Shown here in pieces: positions 39,523 through 48,796 of a stretch of DNA of 64,000 nt. The notes under the pieces were generated by a model. That model was not told the origin of the DNA. It ran no database searches and worked only from the letters and a program-made list of their open reading frames with translations. Origin of the DNA: Lonsdalea britannica (GTDB taxonomy: Bacteria > Pseudomonadota > Gammaproteobacteria > Enterobacterales > Enterobacteriaceae); the NCBI RefSeq assembly GCF_002111595.1, contig NZ_LUTN01000001.1:1-64000 (forward strand). The letters run 5' to 3'. The first letter of the stretch is position 1. Each line of letters begins with the position of its first letter. Made by a program: the position numbers and the translations under genes.

Positions 39523-39596
39523 CTACAAGTAAATATTTAAATTTTCATTTAAATTTAAACTTGTAATAAGGCAAAAATGTTGTAAGTTTTACTTGT
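39523..39596. promoter_or_regulatory. Putative operator region between repressor and divergent genes
   Basis: Related half sites are repeated: ACAAGTAAA (39525-39533), AAACTTGTAA (39557-39566) and TTTACTTGT (39588-39596, the exact inverse complement of the first). Between them lies A+T-rich DNA suited to divergent promoters. The pattern resembles lambdoid OR regions; binding by the adjacent repressor is inferred. Confidence 0.6.
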
Positions 39597-39618
39597 CTAT
39601 AACCAATATGGAGCCAAT

Positions 39619-39870
39619 ATGACAACTTTTATCTATGCACTAAAAATCAACGCCGCCAATCCGTTACAGGGTATTTGGCCGCGTACATCTGTGACGACAG
39701 GGGGCAGGGTTGCTTTACTCCGCGCCTTGCTGTCAGTAAACAACCGCATCCCACGCAGCGAATTAGCCAAGTTGACTGTGCTGGCAACATTAGAAAAGGT
39801 CTTCGTCCGTGTATGCCGGAGGTGGGTTATGAGTAAACGAGAGGGGTTCCACCATGTCCGAAGTCATTGA
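39619..39870 (+). CDS. Hypothetical small protein, cro position
   Basis: 83 aa, with TGGAG 10 bases before ATG 39619. It occupies the place of cro or an early lytic gene opposite the repressor. The segment GGRVALLRALLSVNNRIPRSELAKLT looks helical but I see no sure HTH and recognise no family. Its last 17 bases overlap the start of the GH32 gene. The C-terminal third may be read-through after a truncation. Could be a real small phage gene or a leader. Confidence 0.4.
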   Translation: MTTFIYALKINAANPLQGIWPRTSVTTGGRVALLRALLSVNNRIPRSELAKLTVLATLEKVFVRVCRRWVMSKREGFHHVRSH

Positions 39871-41248
39871 GCAACGTGTTTTCAGCAACGGTTTTCACCT
39901 TTCCAGTGAAGAACCGGGATTCATGAACGATATCCAAACGTTTATTTACGACGTGGATACCTCTCTCTGGCACGGTTACTACCTTTGGAACGGAGACTAT
40001 GCCTGGGGCGGAAATGGCACGGAATGGCGACATTTCACCACGTCAGACTGGGTGAAATTCGAAGATCACGGGGTCGCCATCCCGAAATATAAAACGCCGC
40101 AGGGCGATATCGCTACCGGTTCGGTGGTCATCGATCTGGATAATCTTGCGGGTTATGGCGAGGGGGCCTGGCTAGCCTATGTCACCAGCTATATTGATGG
40201 GTTGCAGACCACTAACCTGTGGTACTCCAACGACAAGGGCTACACTTTCTCACCCTGCGAGTCCAATCCCGTCCAACCTAATAATCTCCGCCTGGACAAT
40301 TACCGCGATCCTTTTGCGTTTATCCAAAATGGTTGGGTATATATCTATCTCGCTGAAGGCTACAAGGTCGGCATTTACCGTTCCCGTACCGGTAAAGCGC
40401 CGTTTACCTATGTCGACAGTATCGTCATCAAAGACATGGGATTGATTGAGTGTCCTACGTTGCTGGATATTCGCTGCGGCGATCTGGGATACAACAAATC
40501 CGTGCTGGTGTTCGGCGCTAACGGGGGCACGTTAGGGACGACAGGGACGTTTATGCACGTCGGGACGCTGGACTACGACACAATGGTGTTCGGCAATATC
40601 GAAACGCCAGCGCCGGTCGCTATCGACAATGGCCCTGATTTTTACGGCGCGCGCGCTGGGTATGATGAAACCAAAAGTCATGACCGATTGTATTGCCTGG
40701 GATGGGCTTCGAACTGGGGCTACTGGCAGGATAAAGATGCCCAGCCCATCATCGACAAAGCCAGCAACATCGGCATTGCGACGCTGATGCGCAAACTCAA
40801 ACTGCGCTATGTGAATAGTGAATACTACATTGAAAACAAACCCGTATTCTCCTTCTCGGATGAGATCGTTTCAGAAATCACTGAAACGCTCGATAGCGGA
40901 GATACCGCGCTGCCATTAGTCATTGATGGCCGGGGCTATATCGGTTTTGACTTTCAGAGCAGCACCGCCAGCGAGATCAAAATCGAAGTGGGCGGTACAG
41001 ATTGGAATTTTGTCGTGACTTATACCCCCGCGACTCGCGAGTGCAACATCCTTCGTCGATCGGGGAAAGCGGTAGGCATTATCGAATTTGAAAAACCGCA
41101 TACCTTTACGCTAAGCAAAGATATTACATGGATGAATATGTTTATTGATTACGGCGTGATTGAGCTGTTTTTCAGTTCCGGTGAGTCCTGCACGTTTGTG
41201 ACCTTCTCTTCGGCAGGAGATGCACAGGTCAATATCGTCAGTATGTAA
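39854..41248 (+). CDS. GH32 family glycoside hydrolase (levanase/fructanase-like)
   Basis: 464 aa with the GH32 catalytic triad: nucleophile Asp26 in FMND (family WMNDPNG), Asp152 in the RDP motif (NYRDPFAF) and acid/base Glu199 in the EC motif (LIECPTLL). A beta-sandwich domain follows from about residue 330 (GYIGFDF..WNMFIDYGVIELFFSSGE, the last being typical of invertase-type sandwich domains). Substrates of the family are fructans and sucrose derivatives. No signal peptide is visible, so export would need lysis or another route. GAGAGGGG precedes ATG 39854. Its only neighbours are the phage repressor and small ORF, not a sugar operon, so it looks like phage cargo. Confidence 0.85.
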   Translation: MSEVIEQRVFSNGFHLSSEEPGFMNDIQTFIYDVDTSLWHGYYLWNGDYAWGGNGTEWRHFTTSDWVKFEDHGVAIPKYKTPQGDIATGSVVIDLDNLAGYGEGAWLAYVTSYIDGLQTTNLWYSNDKGYTFSPCESNPVQPNNLRLDNYRDPFAFIQNGWVYIYLAEGYKVGIYRSRTGKAPFTYVDSIVIKDMGLIECPTLLDIRCGDLGYNKSVLVFGANGGTLGTTGTFMHVGTLDYDTMVFGNIETPAPVAIDNGPDFYGARAGYDETKSHDRLYCLGWASNWGYWQDKDAQPIIDKASNIGIATLMRKLKLRYVNSEYYIENKPVFSFSDEIVSEITETLDSGDTALPLVIDGRGYIGFDFQSSTASEIKIEVGGTDWNFVVTYTPATRECNILRRSGKAVGIIEFEKPHTFTLSKDITWMNMFIDYGVIELFFSSGESCTFVTFSSAGDAQVNIVSM

Positions 41249-41390
41249 TGGCCATCCGGTCCGTTCTCCCTTGCGCGAAGCGGACCGATAGAGGGTGTTT
41301 GACGCTGTCGGTCCTGGAGACACGGCAGCGCTTATCAACCAGCTAGCGCGTTTCTTTCGACCCGCCATTGATTCCCCCACCTGTGTCTTT

Positions 41391-41753
41391 CTACGATATC
41401 GCCGCTAAATCTTGCTCAATCCACTGCAAAATCACTTCAACGATGTCGCGTTGCTCTTCAGGCGTCAGCGGTCGTTGTTTGGCAATACCGTGCCATTTGG
41501 ACAAACATCCCCGACAGCAGGTAGCCGTGGCATGCTGGGCGACAAAGACCGGATGTCCACGCATGGGCGTCTGTTTTCCGTCATTGTTAGGCTGTGCGGG
41601 TGCCAGCCGTTGCGCGATGAAGTCGGCGGCATGTGAGGCGACCACGGTTTTGCCCTTGCTATAACAATAATCACGCTCTTTGGGGCCGAGATGGAAGCGC
41701 TGGCGAAAAGTGGAGCGTGAAAGGCGGAAAAATAAATCTTGATGGGCAGACAT
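41391..41753 (-). CDS. DUF4186 family protein
   Basis: 120-aa protein of unknown function. The family signature HAADFIAQRLAPAQPNNDGKQTPMRGHPVFVAQHATATCCRGCLSKWHGI is fully present, with the CCRGC cysteines and surrounding histidines suggesting a metal site. Stands alone between the phage island and the usp gene. No regulatory feature seen. Confidence 0.9.
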   Translation of the reverse strand: MSAHQDLFFRLSRSTFRQRFHLGPKERDYCYSKGKTVVASHAADFIAQRLAPAQPNNDGKQTPMRGHPVFVAQHATATCCRGCLSKWHGIAKQRPLTPEEQRDIVEVILQWIEQDLAAIS

Positions 41754-41972
41754 GGCGCAGTGCTCGTAAACGTAAGTGCTCGAAAACGCTGGAAGCTTAA
41801 AGGGTTTTGCACGGTAAGCAAACTATAACAACATAACTATCTGTATATTAGATATATTTTCATCAGGTCACTAATTCTCTCTTATCTCACAAAAGTTGCA
41901 CATCGTCATTTATCTGAGCGAAAAACGGAGCTACGCTGAAGGTGTCAAAGTACACAGTCAAAGGGGGCTGTT

Positions 41973-42401
41973 ATGTATAAGACCATTTTGGTGCCTGTCG
42001 ATATCGATGAAGAAGAGCTGACCAAGAATGCCCTGTCTCAGGCCACTTTTCTGGCTAAATTATCCGGTGCGAAACTGCATCTGTTTCATGTTCTACCGGA
42101 TGTCTCCGCTTATATTTCCGCCTATGCGTTTGGTTTGAAAGAGTTCGAAAACGAGGCGGTGGTTAAGGCGGATGAGAAGTTGCACGAGCTACTGAGCCAA
42201 ATAGACCTCCCGGCGGAGCAGCTGGATCACAGTATTACCTTTGGTACGCCGCGTGATGAGGTCCTGGAGTTGGCCGAGGAGATCCACGCCGATCTGATCG
42301 TGGTCGGCTCTCGCCGTCCGAGTGTCAAAACCTACCTGCTAGGGTCCAACTCCTCGGCGATTGTGCGCCATGCCAAAACGTCAGTGCTGGTCGCGCGATA
42401 A
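41973..42401 (+). CDS. Universal stress protein (UspF/UspG type)
   Basis: 142 aa, single Usp domain. Starts MYKTILVPVDIDEEELTKNALSQA and ends with the ATP-binding pattern VVGSRRPSVKTYLLGSNSSAIVRHAKTSVLVAR (G-2x-G-9x-G[S/T] class), so it is of the nucleotide-binding UspFG group. AAAGGGGG precedes ATG 41973. Convergent with ybiI. Assignment to UspF or UspG is uncertain. Confidence 0.92.
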   Translation: MYKTILVPVDIDEEELTKNALSQATFLAKLSGAKLHLFHVLPDVSAYISAYAFGLKEFENEAVVKADEKLHELLSQIDLPAEQLDHSITFGTPRDEVLELAEEIHADLIVVGSRRPSVKTYLLGSNSSAIVRHAKTSVLVAR

Positions 42402-42440
42402 CGACGTGAAGACGCTGTGTGGTCTGGCGGCGTCCAACGC

Positions 42441-42710
42441 TTAACGAAGCTGGCTGTCTTTACTGCCGCGGCGGTTGTAGCCAGCATTGATGCTGCGCTG
42501 TTTGTCGATTTTCGCCTGACAGGCAACGCAGTAGCGCACGCCCGGCAGCGCGTTACGTCGGGCTTCCGGTATGGGGTCCCCGCACTCTTCGCAATACTCA
42601 GCGCTTTCGCCGCGATGTAATTGGCTACGCGCCTGAGCGATAGCATCATCGACGGTGGCGTCGATTTGCTCCTGAACGGAGCCGTCACTTGACCAACCAC
42701 TTGCCATCAT
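42441..42710 (-). CDS. ybiI: DksA/TraR family zinc-finger protein YbiI
   Basis: 89 aa. Four-cysteine zinc finger YCEECGDPIPEARRNALPGVRYCVACQ, then the family C-terminus INAGYNRRGSKDSQLR. Small DksA-like proteins may act at the RNA polymerase secondary channel, but the role of YbiI is not settled. AGGAGG precedes the two adjacent ATG codons (42710 and 42707). Confidence 0.93.
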   Translation of the reverse strand: MMASGWSSDGSVQEQIDATVDDAIAQARSQLHRGESAEYCEECGDPIPEARRNALPGVRYCVACQAKIDKQRSINAGYNRRGSKDSQLR

Positions 42711-42839
42711 TGACCTCCTGCTTGCTGGATGACGCGGTGAACGTGTGTCGCGTATTTAACACGAATACGTTGCCTCCGCCTCGGTGCGAGTCGGTAATCA
42801 TAAAATAGCTGAAAACAGCAGAATGTGTGGACTAAGGGA

Positions 42840-43031
42840 CTATTCTCGTTGAGCGGGTGTCGTCACAGAAGATGTGTCCAGAGAATGCTCAACGCGAGTT
42901 TGCTGCTGAACTTCCTGGTGATAGAGAAAGGCGCCGACGGCGGAATAAGCAAAACGGCCTAACAGAATGATGAGACTGATCATGAGTACGGTACGGGCTA
43001 TACGCGTACTACTTCGTCGCTGACGTAACAT
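42840..43031 (-). CDS. yfgG: YfgG family small membrane protein (DUF2633)
   Basis: 63 aa from ATG 43031, matching the E. coli length; an in-frame ATG at 43061 would add ten residues. A basic N-terminus (RQRRSSTRIAR) leads into one membrane helix (VLMISLIILLGRFAYSAVGAFLY). In E. coli yfgG lies close to ppx-yfgF; here yfgF is absent and yfgG neighbours ppx. A perfect CRP-type site lies about 145 bases upstream. Confidence 0.8.
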   Translation of the reverse strand: MLRQRRSSTRIARTVLMISLIILLGRFAYSAVGAFLYHQEVQQQTRVEHSLDTSSVTTPAQRE

Positions 43032-43134
43032 GATTCTTCGCCTGTGGGTAATCGTAGACATTACCGGGTGGATTCCTGATGAAAGCGGACATTCGCTGTT
43101 GTTTATTTAGGCACAAGCTGGCGGTGGGGTCAAT

Positions 43135-43165
43135 GCGCCTGGGGCAAAAAATTAGCCCCAGGCGC
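43135..43165. other. Strong hairpin between ppx and yfgG
   Basis: GCGCCTGGGGC / GCCCCAGGCGC, an 11-bp perfect G+C-rich stem with a 9-base A/T loop. No T-run follows on either strand, so it is not a classical terminator of ppx, though it lies only 60 bases past its stop. Confidence 0.5.
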
Positions 43166-43168
43166 AAA

Positions 43169-43184
43169 TGTGAAAAATCTCACA
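43169..43184. promoter_or_regulatory. Perfect CRP-type site
   Basis: TGTGA-AAAATC-TCACA matches the CRP consensus in all ten defined positions. It lies between the end of ppx and the start of yfgG, so yfgG is the only gene correctly placed to be controlled by it. Confidence 0.7.
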
Positions 43185-43224
43185 ATGTGAAGCAGGAGTA
43201 GGGCGCAGGCCGAACTGACCCGGC

Positions 43225-44768
43225 CTAATTTTGTGTCGGTGACTCTTTTTCCTCTTCAATCAACAACGTCCAGTCGCTGATGCCCTGCCAGTACTCCTGC
43301 TCTTTTTCCAGATCGAGCTGCACCAGCGTATTTTGACTGAAATAGCCGAATGGGAAAATCAGGGTCCAGGTGCGATCGTCCGTCGCCAGACGCAGCGTTT
43401 GTGGCGACGTCGTGGCCTGACGCTGGTTATTGAGCAGCGTCGCCAATCGCAGCAGCAGAATCATCGGCATGTACTGTTTCTTTTTGAACTGATTCAGGCG
43501 CGGCAGCTCGTCTGTTTTTATCGCTTTGCGGTGCCAGCGCACCAGTAGCGACAGCACCATCTGCTGTTCCTGATTAAATCCTGGCAGATTGGTGTTTTGC
43601 AGGATGTAAGCGGAGTGGCGGTGCATACCGCTGTGGTTGATGCCGAGTCCCACTTCATACAGCATGGCCGCCCATTTCAGAATGGCCTCCAGCTGTGGAT
43701 TCACCAGCGAGGGGTTCTGTTCCTCCCACTGGGTGTAGAGCAGTTCCGCCGTTTCTCGGACGCGATGCGCCTGTGCGCGGTCGATGTTGTAGTGACTGGC
43801 CAGACTTTTCGCGGTACGGATGCGGATGTCCTGATGGCGGAAGCGCCCCTCCATTTCATACAGCACGCCTTCGCGCAATGCGCCGTCCGACAACCTCAGC
43901 GTATCGATAGCCAGCGTGTCGAAGACCCCGCAGAGGATGGCAAGGCCCGGAACCAGTACGTTCTGTCGCTCATCCGTCAGGCCCGGTAGACTGAGCGCTT
44001 TCACGCTTTTATGCTTCAGGATCTCATCGCGCAGCATCTCAAGCCGCTGCAGCGTAATCTGGCCGTCTTTCTCGCCCATCGCCAGCAGGATCTCGTTGGC
44101 CGCCTTAATGGTGCCGGATGCGCCCAGCGCATAGTCCCACCCGTAGATGCGGTATTGCCAGGCCAGGTTTTCCAACTGCTGCGCGGCGGCAAGCCGGGCG
44201 CGCTTGAAGTTGTTGGCGTTGATTTCGCCATCGGGGAAAAACAGTTGAGCGAAGCTGACGCAGCCCATCCGGCGGCTTTCCACCAGCTTAGGCTCAAAAT
44301 CTTCGCCGATCACCAGCTCCGTCGAGCCGCCGCCGATATCGATCACCAGCTTGCGGCCTTTTTCCGGCTGCGTGTGCTCGACGCCCATAAAGATCAGTCG
44401 CGCTTCTTCATGCCCGGAAATAATGGAGATCGGGTAGGGGATGATTTTGGCGGCGCGCTGCAAAAACTCTTGCGCGTTGTGCGCTTCGCGCAGGGCGTGC
44501 GTGCCGACGATAGAGACATTGGCCGCCGGAAATCCCTGCAGGCGTTCGGCAAACAGCGCAAGGCAGTTCAGACCCCGTTCGATAGACTCCTCGCTCAGCC
44601 GGTTTTGGCTGTCGAGTCCGTCTACCATATGCACCCGTTGTTTCAGGCGGCTAAGCACTTGAAGCGCGCCATTGACCACGCGGGCGACCACCATATGAAA
44701 ACTGTTGGAGCCAGATCGATGGCGGCGAATTCCTGGGGTTTTTCAGCGATATTGTCGGTTAAAGGCAT
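43225..44768 (-). pseudogene. ppx: Exopolyphosphatase, one-base frameshift near the N-terminus
   Basis: Degrades polyphosphate from its ends; partner of Ppk. The long intact frame (from 44694) begins [22 protein letters not shown] and covers the ASKHA core ([52 protein letters not shown]) and the HD-like C-terminal half. The true N-terminus is in another frame from ATG 44768: [19 protein letters not shown]. One extra C at 44711-44712 (plus strand), giving [15 protein letters not shown], joins them to a 514-aa protein, the family length. As read, the first phosphate-binding loop is lost. 9 bases after ppk. Confidence 0.9.
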
Positions 44769-44777
44769 GGCTGTGGC

Positions 44778-46841
44778 CTACTCTTTGGGTTGCTCAAGGA
44801 CCTTAAGATATTCATAGATCGCATTCTGGGCGCGGACTTTGCGCCGGTTGCCTCGGGTGACGTAGTGATTATTCAACTCCTTGTCCAGCACGCGGGCTTT
44901 GACTGTATCGCTGAATAGAATCTCCAGAATATCGAGGATTCGCGCCTTCAGCGTCTGATCCAGGACTTCCACTGCGACTTCGATACGGTAATCGATGTTG
45001 CGGGTCATCCAGTCGGCGGAGGAGAGAAACACCTTCTGATCGCCGCCGTTGTGGAAAACATACAGCCGATCGTGCTCCAGGTAGCGGTCCACGATGCTGG
45101 TGATGCGGATATTATCACTGATCCCCGGAATATCGGGAACGAGCGAGCACATCCCGCGGACCAACAGGTTCATTTTTACCCCGGCGCCGGAGGCGGCATA
45201 CAACCGGTCGACCAAACCTTTGTCCACCAGATTGTTCACCTTCAGGGTGATTTTCGCTTCCAGCCCGTTCTGCGCGTTGGCAATCTCGCGGTCAATCAAT
45301 TCATAAAGACGGCTGCGAGAGTTCTGCGGAGAGACGAGCAGGTGATCGAAACTCACCGGCCGGTAGGGGTTTTCGATAAAGTTGAAGACCCGGCGTACCT
45401 CGTTGGTAATGCGTTCGTCGGCGGTTAGCAGCGAATAGTCGGTATATAACCGTGCGGTTTTTTCGTTGAAGTTACCGGTCCCGATATGCGCATAGCGCAC
45501 CACGTTGTCGCCTTCACGTCGCGAGATCAAAAACAGCTTGGCGTGAATTTTCAGACCGGGAATGGAAAAGATGACGTGAACGCCCGCTTCCGTCAGTCTT
45601 TTTGCCCAGTGAATATTGGCGGCCTCGTCGAAACGCGCCTGCAATTCCACCACCACCGTGACTTTTTTACCGTTGTGCGCGGCGTGGATCATGGAGTTGA
45701 TGATGCGCGAATCCTTGGCGACGCGATAGATGTTGATTTTAATCGCCAGCACGCTGGGGTCGAAGGACGCCTGCCGGAGAATTTCCAGCACATGCTCAAA
45801 GGTATGGTACGGGTAGTACAGCAGCACATCGCGCTCGCGGATAGCGTCAAAGCCGTTGCGGAAGTGATTGAATCCCAGATGACGCAGACGTGGCAGCGGT
45901 TTGTTGACCAGATTGGCGCGGCCCACGTTCGGGAAGCCGATGAAGTCTTTGAAGTTGTGATAGCGTCCGCCGGGAATAACGGAGTCATAGGAGGTAATAT
46001 CGAGTTTCTTGAGCAGGCACTCCACCATCGCATCCGGCATATCTCGCTGATAGACGAAGCGAACCGGTTTGGCCGTCAGCCGCTGTTTGAGGCTGGACGA
46101 CATCAACTCCAACAGGCTGGACTCCATTTCCGTCACCAGATCGTACTCGGCATCACGCGTCATCTTCATGGAGTATGCGTTCAGCGCGTCGTAATCGAAG
46201 AATCCCCAGAAGATATCATCCAGACAGTAGCGCAGAATATTGTCGATCAGGATCATGGTCTTGCGACGGTGCGGTGCTTCCGGCGGCAGATCGACGAAGC
46301 GGGCGACCTTGTCGGACGGAATTTCCAGCAGCGCGTAGTCCGTCTTCTCGCCGCGAATGATTTCGATGGCCAGATAGGTGTAATCGTCTTTCAAAAACTG
46401 AATCAGATTGGTTTCAGGCAGCAGCAGAATCGGGGTGATATGCGGGCGCAAATAGTGTTTGAAGTAATCGCGCAGCCACGCCTGCTGATTGGGCGACACC
46501 TGTCGCTCGTTGACCAGGAAAATCTGGTTACGCGCCATCTCCAGCAGCAGCTCGTTATACAAATTGTCGAACAGCTGATCGGTTTTCAGCACGCGCATCT
46601 GAATTTTGCTGAGCAGATGACGCAGCCCGCTGGCGGAGCCTTGCTCTTCGTTAATCAGAATACGACGTTTGAGGTCGGCGAATCGTACCTTGTAGAACTC
46701 GTCCAAATTGCTGGAGTAGATGCCCAGAAAGCGCATACGTTCAATCAGCGGATTATTCTTGTCGGCGGCTTCTTGAAGTACGCGTTCATTGAAAGATAAC
46801 CAACTCAACTCTTTGTCTATGTAGAGTTTGTCCTGACTCAT
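44778..46841 (-). CDS. ppk: Polyphosphate kinase
   Basis: Makes polyphosphate from ATP at the membrane. 687 aa from ATG 46841 (GGAG eight bases before; family start [25 protein letters not shown]). Upstream in-frame codons are excluded. Motifs: [13 protein letters not shown], the autophosphorylation region with [80 protein letters not shown] and the C-terminal [23 protein letters not shown]. Operon with ppx. Confidence 0.97.
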   Translation of the reverse strand: MSQDKLYIDKELSWLSFNERVLQEAADKNNPLIERMRFLGIYSSNLDEFYKVRFADLKRRILINEEQGSASGLRHLLSKIQMRVLKTDQLFDNLYNELLLEMARNQIFLVNERQVSPNQQAWLRDYFKHYLRPHITPILLLPETNLIQFLKDDYTYLAIEIIRGEKTDYALLEIPSDKVARFVDLPPEAPHRRKTMILIDNILRYCLDDIFWGFFDYDALNAYSMKMTRDAEYDLVTEMESSLLELMSSSLKQRLTAKPVRFVYQRDMPDAMVECLLKKLDITSYDSVIPGGRYHNFKDFIGFPNVGRANLVNKPLPRLRHLGFNHFRNGFDAIRERDVLLYYPYHTFEHVLEILRQASFDPSVLAIKINIYRVAKDSRIINSMIHAAHNGKKVTVVVELQARFDEAANIHWAKRLTEAGVHVIFSIPGLKIHAKLFLISRREGDNVVRYAHIGTGNFNEKTARLYTDYSLLTADERITNEVRRVFNFIENPYRPVSFDHLLVSPQNSRSRLYELIDREIANAQNGLEAKITLKVNNLVDKGLVDRLYAASGAGVKMNLLVRGMCSLVPDIPGISDNIRITSIVDRYLEHDRLYVFHNGGDQKVFLSSADWMTRNIDYRIEVAVEVLDQTLKARILDILEILFSDTVKARVLDKELNNHYVTRGNRRKVRAQNAIYEYLKVLEQPKE

Positions 46842-47066
46842 TCTCACTCCGTTAAATGATTTTACTGAAGTGTTTCTACTATCCATTACCATTATGGCGC
46901 GTGAATGACGGGCATGGCGAGTCTTCACATGGACTTTTTCTCATCCTGGTCAACGAGAGACAGCGAGATTTTGCGTGCGCTGGACTGTGCAAAAACGCTA
47001 TCGGCGTGACGGGGCGAGGAGACGCTGACGGGACAGCGTGCGGCGCGAAACGCCGCACGCCGGGGC

Positions 47067-48349
47067 TTACTGACACAGGCTGTAGATAATGGCGGTCATC
47101 GCAATCAGTCCCGTCAGCGTCACGAAGAGATTGCTGAGCTGGCCGCTATAGCGCCGCATCGCAGGGACGCGATGGATCGCATACATCGGCATTAAAAACA
47201 GCAGGCAGGCGATGATCGGGCCGCCCAGCGTTCAATCATCCCCAAAATGCTGGGATTCCACGTGGCCACTGCCCAAGTGGTCAGCAGCATAAAAACAGTG
47301 GTGATGCGGTTCAGCGTACGAGGTGCCAGCGTTTTGCCGCGTCGCCGCAGCGTTTTCACCACCAGTCCGTTGAATCCTTCGCCCGCGCCCAGGTAGTGAC
47401 CCAGGAACGACTTGGAGATGGCGACGGTCGCGATCAGCGGCGCCGCATAGCCGATAAGCGCGCTGTCAAAGTGGTTCGCCAGATAAGACAAAATCGAAAT
47501 ATTTTGCGTTTTCGCCGCCATCAGCTCTTCCGGCGACAGCGCCAGTACGCAGCTGAACACGAAGAACATGACGGTCAATACCATCATCACATGGCTGTAG
47601 GACAGGATACGCGCGCACTTCTTCTCCGCCGCATCGCCGTACTCCTTACGCTTGGCCACGGCGAACGAAGAGATAATCGGCGAGTGGTTAAACGAAAACA
47701 CCATCACCGGGATCGCCAGCCACAGCGTCGCGGGCAGGCTGCTGCCATTCACGGTGCCGGATAGCGACAACGTCTGGAATACCGACAGATTCCAATGCGG
47801 CACCAGATAGCAGGCCAGCAGCAACAGCACGGTCAAGAATGGATAGACCAGTACACTCATCGCTTTCACGATGGTGGCTTCCCCAAAACGCACGATGAAC
47901 ATCAGGCACAAGATCAGCGCCAGCGCGAGCAGCGCGCGCGGGGGCGACGGCAGGTGCAGCTGATGGGTGATGAAGCTATCGACGGTATTGGTGATCGCCA
48001 CGCTGTAGACCAGCAGAATGGGATATATCGCGAAAAAATACAGCAGGGTAATGAGATGACCGGCCCGGGAGCCGAAATGCTCCTCCACGACCTCGGTGAT
48101 GTCTTCCGCATCGCCTTTGCCAGAAAGGACGAAACGGCACAGCGCGCGATGCGAATAGTGCGTCATCGGAAACGCGATAATCGCCATGATGATGAGCGGC
48201 AACAAACCGCCTATACCGGCGTTAATGGGCAAAAACAGCACCCCGGCGCCGATGGCCGTGCCATACAGTCCCAACATCCAGACGGTATCGCTTTTACGCC
48301 AAGTGGAGGCGGTGTCAAAGACCGCGCTGCTTTCCTGAATTGAGCTCAT
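47067..48349 (-). pseudogene. sdaC: Serine:H+ symporter SdaC, one-base frameshift near the C-terminus
   Basis: HAAAP-family inner-membrane serine transporter. From ATG 48349 (CAGGAGAG before it) the family sequence is intact through RKSDTVWMLGLYGTAIGAGVLFLPINAGIGG, VVEEHFGSRAGHLITLLYFFAIYPILLVYSVAITNTVDSF, FSFNHSPIISSFAVAKR and NPSILGMIE. There the read frame ends in nonsense at 47192. The normal C-terminus ([29 protein letters not shown].., last helix) lies in the next frame to 47067. One extra T at 47231-47232 restores 427 aa. No sdaB dehydratase gene follows. Confidence 0.88.
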
Positions 48350-48796
48350 ACAACTCTCTCCTGAGCGAGTCATGCATATAAAACAGACGTCCGGCTCACA
48401 ACGTGGGGCCGGGCGAAGTGTGCGAGGGTAGTCACATCAGGACCGCTATTGTCGAGTGATGCTGACATTCTTCTCGCAGGCGGACGGCGACGCAGCGGAT
48501 AGGACAACACGTGACGGCGATAAGCCGGGAAAAACACCGATGAACAGAGGAGAAATCTTCATTGCGGGAAATACATCCTTAAATACCAGTTTCCGTGAGC
48601 GCCACGGTGAAAACACGCGGTCATCGCATTCAGTCACAATCTGATGGCCTGAATGACGGCGCTATTATCCCGCGAAATAAATCACGGGTGCAAACCCGGT
48701 CGCCTGCCACGCACCCCTGACGAGGCGACAGGCAAGCACGGTGTTAAAACGTGGCGTCGGCGCGCGGATCTCCGGGGACATCCGCGCAGTCTGAGA
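48350..48796. other. Gene-free region between sdaC and purK
   Basis: About 445 bases holding the sdaC promoter side and the purK 3' side. GCGCGGAT / ATCCGCGC (48762-48769 and 48780-48787) forms an 8-bp hairpin ten bases past the purK stop, possibly its terminator though without a T-run. No ORF with family features. Confidence 0.4.

Noticed and set aside
38359-41390. Direct repeat of the tRNA-Ser 3' end as an attachment site
   Set aside because: I looked for a second copy of the T-arm/acceptor sequence to the right of the island and did not find one, so no att pair is claimed.
45486-46799. A 437-codon open frame opposite ppk
   Set aside because: It mirrors ppk codon bias; no domain, no ribosome site, low-complexity His/Gln-rich composition typical of antisense reading.
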